From Trichoplusia ni (taxonomy: Eukaryota > Arthropoda > Insecta > Lepidoptera > Noctuidae), in assembly GCF_003590095.1 (NCBI RefSeq), contig NC_039481.1, positions 7,564,001 through 7,628,000 on the forward strand: 64,000 nucleotides of DNA. The letters are read 5' to 3'. Shown here one piece after another: positions 52,676 through 63,570 of the stretch. How positions within the stretch are numbered: position 1 is the stretch's first letter; each line of letters begins with the position of its first letter. The notes under the pieces were generated by a model, which was given only the letters and a program-made list of their open reading frames with translations, had not been told where the DNA came from and did no database searches. Both the position numbers and the translations under genes were made by a program.

Positions 52676-55600
52676 TAAACAAAATTACAATCGATAGCTT
52701 TTGAATTTGTTGACATGTAATAGTTCAAAGGAATCATTGAAAGTATAATAGTATATTGAAAGCTGGTAATCTCAACATGCATTGAGAAAAGAGTGCAGTG
52801 TCGATAGTAGAACCTTAAGAATCTTAAAATTATACAAAGACTGTAGAGTTTACATAATAATATTATTGAGATTAAGTAAAATAAAATGTAATGTATTGAA
52901 ATTAGGGAGAAACTTGGTATAATGTGAACGCCGCTTGCTGCCAGTTGTTGGTTCTGATACGCTATCAGTTTCCTTGCCAGGATGTTGAGTGGTTTTGGTT
53001 CCAGGTACCTCAGCTGCATCTCAGTTATGGACTTCAAACTGTGTATTGGCATTTCTAGCATTACCTGAAACACCAAAGAGTGTAATTTCGGATTCACTGC
53101 TTAAAATCATCCGAAAAAAATCTGATACAGAAGCGTAGAAGCCACAAAAAAGAAACAACAATTACGGATTAGTTCTTACTTGTGCTGTGATACCAGACAT
53201 AGCTTCCGGGTTGATAGCACTGAGATCTTGGCCACTGACTTCGGCAAGTAGTAGCCCTAGCCGAGACACTTCACGAGCGCTCCAACTGTAGGACTTGCCC
53301 AACGCCTAACACAAATATTACAGCAATGTTTGGACAGTTTATGATTTTTTTGTCACAAAATCATTAGGGAATTGCAGAATTACCACACATAGTTACCAAA
53401 TAAAGACTACTGGCTACAATCGAAGAAGGGGTATATATATACCTGTGTTCTCATCATCATAGCTAAATAAAATCGGCGTTGCAGCGGATCACACGCTCGA
53501 ATGTGGTAAAAAATCTGCGAAATACTCCAATTGTTAAAACGATTTTGTTCTGAATAGACAGTCCAATCAGTGCCAGACACTACAATCAACTAACTTAAAC
53601 TTAAAAGTAATTAAATAATAATTATTGAAGTTTTGTTAAACACCTGGAATGTTGATAATATTTTCTATAATTTTAAGTTTACATAGCGCCTGTTAATTTT
53701 TTCATAGCATTACTTCGAAACGTAAAAAAGATATCGCAATTATAAATGTTGTAGAGTTGGTATAAGTTTAAGATTATGAAATACTGGCCTGATGTGTTAG
53801 CTGTAGGTAAGTATTCTCGGGTATTCTCCTCATGAAGATCATGGGCACACCACACAGCAAATTGTTCATCATGTTCAGGTATTTCGGCTCTGTCCAACGT
53901 GGATTAATTTGTATGTATCTGCTTGCCACTACACCTACCTTTAACAGGATAATTTTAATGTAATTAGGTTTATTTGTTTGATTTCTAATAATCACTGGTA
54001 TAGCTGTTATAAGTGGCACTTTGGAATTTTAGGTATGTGATAGAGGAAGACCAACAAGCACACATGCGGTAAATACCTGATGTCTGCTCAAATCGGGATG
54101 AGTGCCGATATACGAAAGTATTCTTGAATCTGACAGGTTGAGTTTGGCCATCTCCTTGCCATTCAGGTACTTGAAAAGCGGCCGGTACCTCTCCAGGGTC
54201 TCATACGGGATGGCCTCCGTGGGTGTCGAGCCCTTCACCACGGACCACGTCGCCGCCATCTTCTCACGAGCTATTTTCATCATCGCTATTGTTCTTGCCT
54301 GTTAGCCAGTACATTTAGAACTATAGTTTTGTGATAAGTGGTAAGTAGATTAGTATCTTTCTTATGCTGGCACAATCATCATATTGTCCAACATTCGAGG
54401 AAGGCTCCGAAAAATAATATATTTAATTATTTCGCTATACTACAATAAGTTCATAATGAAAAAAGAGTTCAAGTGCGAGTCGGACTCGCGGACTAAGAGT
54501 CTCGTACAAATAGGATAAAAAATCGGTTGGGTGACAAACAAATTTTTGGTAGTCGCCCTCAAATTTATCTGTCACCAGCCAACAAAAGTATGTCCGTAAC
54601 AACCGCTGCTTAACCTCAATCGTCATTTTCTTGTTTTTAAAGCAGCAACGGCAATACATCATCTGTGAAGATCTGTCAACCTATCACGGTTCATTAGATA
54701 AACCATAAAAACAAGAGTAATAAAATTGAGAAATAGTCGGGACAAAAAAAGATATATTGTTTTAGTGTTGCTAACAGAATGTAGCACATATAGACTAGGA
54801 AGCCGCAGTATATCATCCAGGTTGCCGGCTATGAAGATGGCGAAGGCATTGACTGCTGTCTGCATGTAGTCCTTGGTGATCTTTAGGTGGCAGTGGCCGC
54901 GGTGCACGAACTCCAGGAAAGGGAGGTGGACCGCACTCTTGTTTTGAAACACCTCGCCTCTGTAGAATATAAATATAATCTTACAATATCTAATATTATT
55001 CATCCAAGCTATTCATCAAGGTGAAGCCTGAACCAATGACATTAAAATCTGCACTGAGACAAACAATATTCTGCCTATATTTCTCTGATGCCCGTATCTG
55101 TAGATTACTCTGAAGAGCATTAAAAATACTGACTACTCAAGTTACCTGCTAATGTTTTAAATGAATTAGGAAAATAGTAAATAATATTTTTTACTAGCTT
55201 ATACGGCGAACTCCGTTATAATCTAATTTGGTTGGTTTGTGAATTTTAAACACCCCAACGTGTCAAAAAATTATTCAATTCTGTCCTCCCGTCTAAGGAT
55301 TTAGTGACATGGGTACACACGTGATAGTAGAATTTTTAAGAAAGATAGTATTGAGTACTTTGAGGACATTATTTTATTGTATATTATTGGTTACCTAAAG
55401 CCCTGTCCTGTAGGGCAGTGAGCCAACAGATCAGTTTCATTCGACGTCACGTTCTCTGGCTCTTCTATCTTCTTTATTGGTTTCGGATCTGGCTGGAACA
55501 AATCCGAAAATAATGAAAAAATGACATTATGATCCTAATAACCAAGTTGACTTTGCCATGCCATTAGTCTTCAGATGAAGACCAACACTGAGTGGTTAAA

Positions 55601-57749
55601 GAAGAGAAAATCTATACCGTACACTTGGGTACAAACATTTGTAATCATATTGTACGTAATAACAAAATATAATTGAGTAAAATTTCTAGGAGGCGGCCTT
55701 TGACAGTTGAAGTAGATTGAAAAGAAATTAAGGACAAGTATAATGTGGGAATACTAAAAATCTCGTCTGTTTTTCTAACTTTAACAGGTGAATGCCCTTT
55801 CTCGAATAATAACATTCATATTATTTTCTAATTTATAAACCAAGTTCACATTCTCGTTATTTAGCCATCTCAAATCTTTTTCCAGCTAATGTGGCTGCAT
55901 TGAAGTAATATCAGATTACTACTGCCAATGTACAATACAATAATTCTGGTTGTGATTGTATCCTTTATTCCAGCTTTGGTTTTGTACTCGCGGATCCTGT
56001 GACCTTATAAAGCTTAACCTGCATGTGAAACGGTGAAACTTAAGCCTGCCCTGGATACAAAGGTTACATAGCTGCCTTAACCGGGTCGCACAGCTTCCGG
56101 CGACGGGTTATCGTGACGTAACGTGTCATTCACATAATTACTGTGACCAATGAACATGGATATCAACTTTTGCTTTAAAATTTTCGCTGCTTGTAATTAT
56201 AGAAATTTCTTTTTTTGTGATGTTGTCCACACTAACTTTAAAAATGTAAAATATAGTTAGATGTCTATCTGTATGACGTAGTTTTCGGAATAATCGCTCA
56301 AGTAATTTGATGAAATTTGTCATGGGGATAGCTAGCCGACATTCGCAAACGATTGCAGGCGGCTACGATCTGATTCACAACTATACGCACCTGGATCGCG
56401 TCCATAAAGCACGCGGTAGATACTGTCTTCGAATTGCAGCAACGGATCTGATGGACATAAAAACTATTTATTTACAACTGTAAATTACTATTCACTTAAG
56501 TCCTTCTGTTGCAATGTGATAACACGTTAACTTAAGCTGTCGATATTTTTTACTGCATTGATAATGGATGATATCAGGATCAGACCACAACTCCAACCGC
56601 GCGCTTTAACGCTTTTTGCCCTTCTTATGAATTTATTAAATGATAGTATTGTAAGAAATATATAATATGTATATTATATACTTAGTACCCATTTTATAAA
56701 AATTACAAAGATATCTAAAAAATCTTAATTGCAAGTTTTATAATACTCCACATAATATAAGTTTTATATTTATTTTGTATGCAGAATTTTATAAAAATAC
56801 TAGCTGACCCAGTAAACGTTGTTTTGCCTAATGAATTATTTCTAGTTGTATGTATTTTTAATGCCACATAATAAAAAATAAAAAATGAAATTTTCTTCCA
56901 AAAAATAAAATACTTTTTTAGTGTGAGCAGCCCGTAACACTTAGGGGTATGAAAACTAGATGTCGATTCTCAGACCTACTGAATACGCATATAAAACTTC
57001 GTAAAAATCGGAGATAAAAATCGGTCGTTTCGGAGGAGTACGGTAACTAACATCGTGACACGGGAATTTTATATATTAGAAGATGAGGGTCGTGTTAAAC
57101 ATATTATTGTGGCAATTGTGGAAGCGTGGCGCTATTCCACGCCATATATCGTACCATTCATCAAAGAAAGTGGTAGTAGGCGTCCAATGTGATGAATATA
57201 AAAGGTTCAAAGTCTCGTATGCAGACTCACCTACTGGTCGCTGCGTGGTGCCGCTGATGGTGACGTAGGTGAAGTCAGGAATGTTCGTGGAAATCCCGAA
57301 CCGCTTCGTACTCGTCTGCGCGGTCGTCTTGGCACCTTCAATATCTCCAGTCTCCACCAACTGATAGAAACCGCATTGTGAGTCTGAAACAGTTTACATC
57401 GTTCAGTCAATTACGACGTTGTCTATTCAATAGATCTTTGATGAAGGCTTTTTTGAGCTTTAAAATCTTATGATCATCCATTTTTAGAGCACGTCTTGTA
57501 TTAGCATTGTGTATCGTACTAGAAACAACATAAATAAATCAACGCATTCTCACATGTTGAAAATTCGTGTTTCTTATCTTGAAAATTCAGTTTAAGAAAT
57601 TACACAAACATGAAACCATTTATCTCGAAGGTAAATCCTAGATGAGACTTACCGCTAATGTTCTCATAGCTAGTCAGCGTAAACAGTCTGTTATGATAAC
57701 ATAACACCGACGTAATCTGTACCGATATAACTAAGTAATAAATATACAT
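52672..57749 (-). CDS. Secreted/anchored protein, tentatively mesothelin/stereocilin-like (10 exons)
   Basis: Exons read right to left: 57749-57653, 57383-57231, 56447-56391, 55488-55395, 54959-54776 (or 54788), 54298-54077, 53938-53789, 53589-53443, 53305-53180, 53064-52672; phases agree at every join (about 540 residues). The start MYIYYLVISVQITSVLC is a signal peptide. Later segments have helical repeats with L-x-x-S/D signatures: LSDSRILSYIGTHPDLS, PKYLNMMNNLLCGVPMIF, VSRLGLLLAEVSGQDLSAIN and ITEMQLRYLEPKPLNILARK. Such text recalls the mesothelin, otoancorin and stereocilin superfamily of extracellular superhelical, often GPI-anchored proteins. That is a tentative call from style, without diagnostic residues. 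The last exon adds a hydrophobic stretch (about residues 460-490), possibly a membrane anchor. Exon 7 needs a GC donor (cag|gccagt), and the exon 5 donor is weak. Confidence 0.65.
52674..52679 (+). terminator. Poly(A) signal overlapping the DCX gene stop codon
   Basis: AATAAA begins at the second base of the TAA stop (52673-52675) of the plus-strand gene. If used, the 3' UTR would be only about 15-30 nt long. That would also keep the convergent transcripts from overlapping deeply. Confidence 0.55.
54465..54650. repeat. Family X element in an intron of the minus-strand gene
   Basis: It begins 'gttcaagtgcgagtcggact' then 'cgcggactaagagtc', the same element end seen reversed at about 31890. It lies between exons 5 and 6. 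The 75-codon minus-strand frame over it (54435-54662) belongs to the element and is not an exon. Confidence 0.6.
55194..55270 (+). repeat. Interspersed repeat fragment in intron
   Basis: It begins 'actagcttatacggcgaact' and continues 'ccgttataatctaatttgg'. It opens with the same 'actagct' as the family R elements, but the rest differs, so it is probably another lepidopteran non-autonomous element. Intronic, no effect on exons. Confidence 0.4.
56799..57082 (+). repeat. Interspersed repeat with 'gacccagtaaacgttgtttt' head
   Basis: It begins 'actagctgacccagtaaacg', then 'ttgttttgcctaatgaatta', and ends 'gggaattttatatattagaa'. I recognise this head as a common lepidopteran non-autonomous repeat. 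It occupies most of the intron between exons 2 and 3 of the minus-strand gene and ends about 150 bp from exon 2. Confidence 0.6.
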
Positions 57750-58139
57750 TGTTTTAAGTTTATTGCTCTCTACACTTCGAAATGTACTAGTTCAGTAGGG
57801 CCATGGATTTTGGTACTTTTATTATCACCATAAGTTCTCTATAAAAAGGTTTTAACAGTGCTAAACAAGTATTGCTTAAATACTGTTTATTTATTCCTGT
57901 TTTGTGGAGCCAAATATAAAGCCAGCCAAGCAAACTTACATAAATACAGCGATGAAAAGTGGTGTACCTAATGAAATATGTAATCCTCTTTGATGCACTG
58001 TCATTATAAGTAATTCACCAAAGAAAAATCAAGCTTCATTGACAGCAAATTTGGCATCAACACAAGTCACATTATTCTTTGGCAATTTCCTACAATAGCT
58101 GAAAATTTAATAAATCAATAGTGTGTGCAACATCTTCCT
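57750..58139. promoter_or_regulatory. Divergent intergenic region shared by two genes
   Basis: Only 390 bp separate the ATG of the minus-strand gene (57749) from the ATG of the plus-strand Cys-rich gene (58140). A TATA-like 'tataaaaagg' lies on the plus strand at 57840, which would give a 5' UTR of roughly 270 nt for the plus gene. No clear TATA element is seen for the minus gene. The arrangement makes shared or coordinated regulation possible; nothing here proves it. Confidence 0.5.
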
Positions 58140-61100
58140 ATGTCGTCAACATCGTCCAGTGACTGCGACAACTGCGACTATTGTCAATGCGGTCGTTCGC
58201 TAGACAATAATTACAGCTACGACTGCTATGGCAGGCCCATCATCAGTAGTCGCCATGTCCCCTTCTGCTCCAACGTGGGATCCATCCATCCCCTCATATA
58301 CTATGCTGAAGTTGTAAGTACTCACGTTCGCACGATTTCTGAGACGACTCTTTAGAAGGAAGTCACATGACTTTATTCTATTGGTTAGGTTGTAGGCGTG
58401 CTGATCGAGGGCTCCAACCCTTGGGTTCGAAACCCGGATCCGGCTCAAAGAAGAAATAATTGTCTTGAGACTATATCAGTAAGAAACCATTGACTATTAA
58501 TGCTGATTCTATTTTCCAATTTTCATTAGGCCTTTATAATCAGAAATGTTTTTATTTTTTTACCAAATTAAGTGTGATTGTTCAATATTCCAGCATCGAC
58601 CAAACCGGAGGCAAAGGTGCGATCAGCCGAGAAAAGAAAAAAATTGTTTTGTGAAAGCCTTTGAGTGGTACACGCAGGTAACCGTTATTACTTATAAACT
58701 ATGAAACTGTTATAAACACATGGTTGTTATTTTGGTAGCGGGACAGCTCACTACCACAGATTATAGAATAGTACTACGACGACTATAGAGTAGTGCCGTA
58801 TTTCGATTCCGCTTACTTACTTAATTACTACAACAAGTGCTGGAAAGCCGCTGTTTTAGTAGGTACTTTATAGAGACACGTATATTACCTCCTTGTCAGG
58901 AACGAATACCAGCGTCGCCAAAGACTTGCCCGGCAGCTGAGAGATGCGGCTTCGCGAACTGGCTGGACAGCAAGTACATCGAGTATTTGCACGACAGCCG
59001 CATGGAGCAGCATGTGTACCAGCTGACCACACAGCCGACTACCACCATTGAACCATGTGCAACCTGGTACGAAAGAGCTGCCGCAGTTTTGTTTTTTATT
59101 TATTTTAAGTATTACTTATTACCTACCTAAATACGAATGAGGAACAATATGGCCAGTTTAACATTGATATGACATCATTGGTATGGATTAAATTATTCAA
59201 TGTGCAGGTGAACTTTAATTTAGGTTTATCATCGACTCGATAAATTATTTTGTATTCTGGTATAGTAACTGGTACTTTGAGAGTATGTTTTTTCTTGAAA
59301 ATATTTCAATTCGATATCACTAATTTGTTTTCATATTTATCTTCATTTTATGAAATATTTTCAGCCCGTCCCCAGAGCCGTGTACTACGACTAAAAGATT
59401 TCCGCGAATGAAAAGGTAGGGTTTAATTTATACTAGGTAATTTGTAATCTATAATCTGGTATTATATGGAGTATTTTACCTTAATTAGCTTCGTAGTTAA
59501 TTGCAATTAAACAGTTGGTCGTGCATCATGTAAGAATTGTATATTAATATTGTATAGAATATTGACATACGAAAACATGTATGATTTACAATGTTTTGGA
59601 GAATGAAGTATTGAATTGGCATATTATTTTCAGCCCGTGGAGAAAACGCAGACGCTCGTGTAAAGATTCGGGTGATGTGCCTGAAAAGTAAGGATAGTTC
59701 TGACGACATTTTTGAAAGAAATCATAAATTTATTTATACTTACATGTATTGATGTTTCAATTAGTCTTATTTACAGGTGTCTCAACCAAAGTTGTGAATT
59801 TATAATGCAGCCTAAAGATTTAACTCGGGCGGCATCTGACTGCTGCTATCCGTTAGTATTCATTTATCTGTTATCTATTTTCAATTAGACAAAAATATGC
59901 ACTAGACAGCTAACAACCGTTTATATTGAAGTAACTTCGTTTACCGTAACCGTGACAATTTCTTCAAGTGCCTTTTTACATCCAGGACTACAAACTCCGG
60001 CTGCAATAAATCCAATGCAACTGTGATGTCATCGAACCCACCAGGCACATTGCGAGGTACGGGCAAGTCCTTCAGCATGACCAGCGTATGTCGAGAGACC
60101 AACCAGAATCCAATCGACATCATCCCTTCTACTGTGCAAGAAGGCTCAAAGACGAAGCCGCCCAACCCACCACCACCATCACCAGACCAGAAAACCTGCT
60201 GCGAGTGTCGGGAAAAAATACAGCAAGTGCCATCTAAACCGATGAAATCAAAGAAGACGGATGTATCTTGTCAGTGTCCCGAAGAAAAAGTGGTGCCCGT
60301 CGACGAGACGACGCAGTACGAGTGCCTTTGTTTAAGAACTAAGAGTAGTAAAACTAATGTCAATCCTGACGCAGGAGAACCCCTCACTTGTTGTAAATGT
60401 GCTGGGGTTAACGAGCCTGCCTCTGATAAGGTAAAATAACAAGACTAACCTATACCCTAAATTAAAAAAAATATTGTAATTAAATTCATAACATCACAAA
60501 AGAGGAAATATTTGTGTAAATTAAATAGAGTTAATAATAAAAATAGTCACAAAAGGAAGTTGCTCAGCTAATAATTACGCCGTGTCACAGCGCTAGTTTT
60601 CAATGATTCCTTGGGTCAATCTTAAGTTAAATTGACTAAAAATTACAAAAATTGTGGGTTGCAAGGTACTATCAATCATATTCTGTATCTGAGTTATGAA
60701 AAGAAAAGTGTATTTTACTTTGTGAAGTCATTGTCGCATTAGTTTATGACATTAATTTAATCGCTCGTTCACATTTCAGACTCGTAGCAAAAGACTATCG
60801 AAGTCTGATATCAAACCAACATTCGTACCTTCAACTCAGGAATATACAAGTAAGAAGAAAGAAAAACAAGTTCATGTGTTTTGTCAATGTCCCGAAGAGA
60901 CAGTAGTGACAGTCGATACCCCGACTCAGTACCAGCCAGCTGCGGCGCCGACCGAGTGCGTATGTGGGGCGCGCAATAGTTTAACTCCGAATGCTAACGT
61001 CCCGAACGTTGTTGCCGCTCCTAATAATTACGGTTCCAGCGTTTGTGCCCCCACTCTTCGCACTTCCAGCGTTTATACGCCCACCATTCGCACTTCCAAC

Positions 61101-62042
61101 GTTTGCGACCCCACCCGGCGCACTTCCAGCGTTTGCGATCCCACCCGTCGCTCTTCCGGTGTTTGCGAGCCCACCATCCGCAATCCTACCGTTTGTGACC
61201 CTACAGTTCGCACTTCCAATAATGGCGATCTCAACGGTCGTATTCCAAGTGTTTGCGACCCCAACGTTTGCGATCCCCAAATTTGTGCCCCCACCGGTCG
61301 AAATTCCAGCATATGTGCCCCAAATGTTTTAAATACTCCCGTTCAGGTAAGAATTTATTTGTTCGCATTCAGTATGCTATACAGTCGATTATCGCATAGT
61401 TAAGTCAAGTTCTATTGAAGATTTATTATTTTGTTTCTTCCGATAAGTTACTATCGTATAAAAAGTTTAGGATAACAGTGATTTACCAGGCCATTTCAAA
61501 ATATAAATGATAGAAGCAGAATTGAATAACTTTAATCGAACTTATGTATAATCTTATTAATATTAATATTATATGTTGTTATTATAAGCGGTCACGAAGC
61601 ATGTAACATTCGATGACCTCTCACATGAATATTCATGTTTTAGGATATCAAAGAGACGCAGCGAGTGTTCGGTCCGCCGGGTGTGCGCCGCCAGTCCTTC
61701 ACGACCGTGACTGTGAGCGACGTGGAGGCGAGCGCGTGCGCGTGTGTGGCGGCTGCGGACTCGTGCGTGTGCCCGCCCTCCGATGTGGTCGCCAAGGACA
61801 TCGTCGTCACCAAGTACTCGCGCTCCCTCACGCTGGTCGCCAACGACGGCGTTCAGACCTCCGACCACTCCATATGCTTCGTAAGTGAACCATCGTCGCC
61901 TGTTACGCACTTCCCACGTGTTCCTTACGCAACCGTTACGTCAACCTGTTTTATTACTTTTTAGGAACGAGATGTCGTCAACCAGTATCCGCTTTTTATG
62001 AAAATTGTTTGCGCCGATAGATTGAACAACGTTTGCTTTTAG
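58140..62042 (+). CDS. Cysteine-rich protein with duplicated CQCPEE motif and decapeptide repeat (10 exons)
   Basis: Exons: 58140-58313, 58594-58677, 58900-59066, 59365-59415, 59634-59687, 59777-59851, 59986-60430, 60780-61346, 61644-61880, 61965-62042; every join keeps phase (about 643 residues). The ATG at 58140 is the first in frame. The N-terminus (MSSTSSSDCDNCDYCQCGRS) is Cys-rich and has no signal peptide. A motif occurs twice: SCQCPEEKVVPVDETTQYEC...C in exon 7 and FCQCPEETVVTVDTPTQY...CVC in exon 8. Exon 8 continues with about ten units like SSVCDPTRRT. Exon 9 has another CACV...CVCPP cluster and a well-conserved-looking DVVAKDIVVTKYSRSLTL. I do not recognise the family. The paired cysteines could bind metal or form disulfides; which one depends on an unknown location. 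Two AATAAA signals follow the stop. Confidence 0.75.
58365..58445 (+). repeat. B-box-bearing fragment in intron 1
   Basis: The text 'cttgggttcgaaacccggat' resembles a tRNA T-arm/B box and lies in the first intron of the Cys-rich gene. The upstream part does not form a tRNA cloverleaf that I can recognise, so it is more likely a SINE remnant than a tRNA gene. Confidence 0.3.
61035..61335 (+). repeat. 30-nt tandem repeat encoding S-S-V-C-D-P-T-x-R-T units
   Basis: Units include SSVCAPTLRT, SSVYTPTIRT, SNVCDPTRRT, SSVCDPTRRS, SGVCEPTIRN and PTVCDPTVRT, then shorter or decayed copies to SSICAPNVLN. Nucleotide similarity between neighbours ('cgcacttccagcgtttgcga') is high, so recent unequal exchange is likely and unit number may vary between individuals. 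Shadow frames on both strands stay open across it and are not genes. Confidence 0.9.
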
Positions 62043-62097
62043 AAGCTCTTCTCAAATGATAAATTTTACCGTCTAAATACCGTCTGACAAATTTTAT

Positions 62098-62115
62098 AAT
62101 AAAACAAACAATAAA
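62098..62115 (+). terminator. Two poly(A) signals for the Cys-rich gene
   Basis: AATAAA at 62098-62103 and again at 62110-62115, 56-68 nt after the stop codon at 62040-62042. Confidence 0.7.
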
Positions 62116-62142
62116 AATAACATAACATTTAATACTTCGTGT

Positions 62143-62148
62143 TTTATT
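62143..62148 (-). terminator. Poly(A) signal for the minus-strand P/Q-rich gene
   Basis: AATAAA on the minus strand, 83 nt after the stop codon at 62233-62231. The convergent signals (plus at 62110-62115, minus at 62143-62148) are about 30 bp apart, so the two transcripts probably overlap by a few bases at their 3' ends. Confidence 0.65.
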
Positions 62149-62230
62149 TATAAAAGTCTATAAAAGTTTGCTATTTACAATATATACTGTACATTTCGTC
62201 ATTTACAATTCCTAAAGTACTTAATATAAA

Positions 62231-63513
62231 TTAGTTGGGTGGTCCGTATGCTAGGCTCGGCTTGTTCTGCGGCAAGAAATTAAAGCCTGATACGGACTCG
62301 GCGGACTGCGAGCTAGCGGCGGGCGCAGGCGCAGGCAGGGAAGGCAAGCCGTAGTCAGAGGAAGGGCTCGATGTCTGCTGGGACAAGGAAGCACTGGATG
62401 CCGACGCGGCGGAGCTGGAGCCCGTGCTGAGGGGAGACGACTGCACGAACGAAGATACCTCCACACTCGGTTTGGCTTGTTCCAACGACACGCCCGACAC
62501 TAAGGACAGGTAGCCGGCATTCTGTGCAACGCTGTGCTCATCGTTCTTGATGATATCCTGTAAGCGGCTGACGACGACCGAGTCCAGCGCGTCTCGGTGG
62601 GTTTGACTTGCGTACTGGTTAGAGTCCGCTTGGTAGCTGGAGAGAACAGGTGCGGGTGCCTGGCTGATCAGGGGCTGGGCCTGGAACTGTGGCTGAGCCT
62701 GTGCCTGGAACTGTGGCTGAGCCTGTGCCTGGAACTGTGGCTGCGGTTGTTGGTAGTTGTATCCTCCCTGTTGAGGGTATTGCTGCTGCTGCTGTTGCTG
62801 CTGCGGATAGTATGCGATGGGCTGGTACACTTGATTGATTGTGTTCAATTGAGCTTGGGGTTGAGGTTGAGGCTGGGGCTGTACTTGTGGTAATGGTAGA
62901 GGCTGGGGCTGGATAGCGGGCTGCTGGTACACCGGTGCCGGCGCGGGAGCAGGTGCGCGCGGCGCGTATGCCTGAGGTACACCGTATGAGGGACTAGGCT
63001 GTTGATAAATAGGTTGTGGCTGAGGAGAGATCACTGGCAGAGGCTGTGGTTGAGGTAAAGGCGCTGGTGGAGGTGCTGGGTGGTGGTGGTGATGGTGGTG
63101 CTGCGGAGGAGGAGGCTGGGGGGCTGGGTAGTGTGGTTGCGGAGCAGGATGTGGGGCGGGCTGGTGGTAGATCGGGCTCGGAGCAGGGTAGTTGTAACCG
63201 TTATTAGGTGAGAACTGCTGCTGGGGCGGGAACTGTGGTGCAGGAGCGGGCGCAGGGTAGTGAACGTGAGGCGGAGGCGGCTGCGGCGCGGGCCCACCCG
63301 GGTAGTGGAACGCCGGCGCCTGTGGGCCTGGCCGCTGCAGGTTGTACGGGGCCTCGCCCACTACGGCCGCCACCACAGACAGTATCACTAACTGTAAAAA
63401 CAAATATTTCTATAAGTAGAAATCCACAGCGTCAGCATTAATGATTTTAGTTAAATTTGCATAGTGTAGGTACACAATTTCACTCGGCGGGTGTCACTCA
63501 CCGCTCTCCTCAT
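62231..63513 (-). CDS. Secreted proline/glutamine/histidine-rich protein (2 exons)
   Basis: Exon 1 is 63513-63502 (MRRA) with donor gcg|gtgagt. Exon 2 is 63391-62231 after 'gtttttacag', phase 0, giving 390 residues. The joined N-terminus MRRALVILSVVAAVVGEA is a signal peptide, so the protein is secreted. The body is proline-rich (PAPQ, PQPQPL), with a run of seven histidines, a Q-run, and three copies of an octapeptide ending QFQAQ. A less repetitive block (DALDSVVVSRLQDIIKNDEH) and an SSS-rich linker precede the end, LAYGPPN. This composition fits a structural extracellular protein such as those of cuticle, egg covering or silk-like material. No chitin-binding R&R motif is seen and I do not name a family. 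A TATA box lies 51 bp upstream of the start. Confidence 0.8.
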
Positions 63514-63563
63514 GGTTGGCAGGTGCGTGCGGTTGTGTGTAGGACTGTGAGAGACGCTTATGG

Positions 63564-63570
63564 TTTTATA
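63564..63570 (-). promoter_or_regulatory. TATA box of the P/Q-rich gene
   Basis: TATAAAA on the minus strand (context gagTATAAAAcc), with an initiator-like 'tcacagt' about 20-25 nt downstream near 63546 and the ATG 51 nt downstream. A TATA-driven compact promoter is typical of insect genes expressed strongly in a restricted tissue or stage. Confidence 0.65.

Noticed and set aside
54435..54662. 75-codon minus-strand frame as an extra exon of the minus-strand gene
   Set aside because: It overlaps a family X repeat ('caagtgcgagtcggact') and the flanking exons already join in phase without it.
58420..58440. tRNA T-arm-like text 'ggttcgaaacc'
   Set aside because: I could not fold an acceptor stem or anticodon arm around it; more likely a SINE remnant.
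60981..61332. Long frames on both strands over the decapeptide repeat
   Set aside because: Shadows of the 30-nt repeat in exon 8 of the Cys-rich gene.
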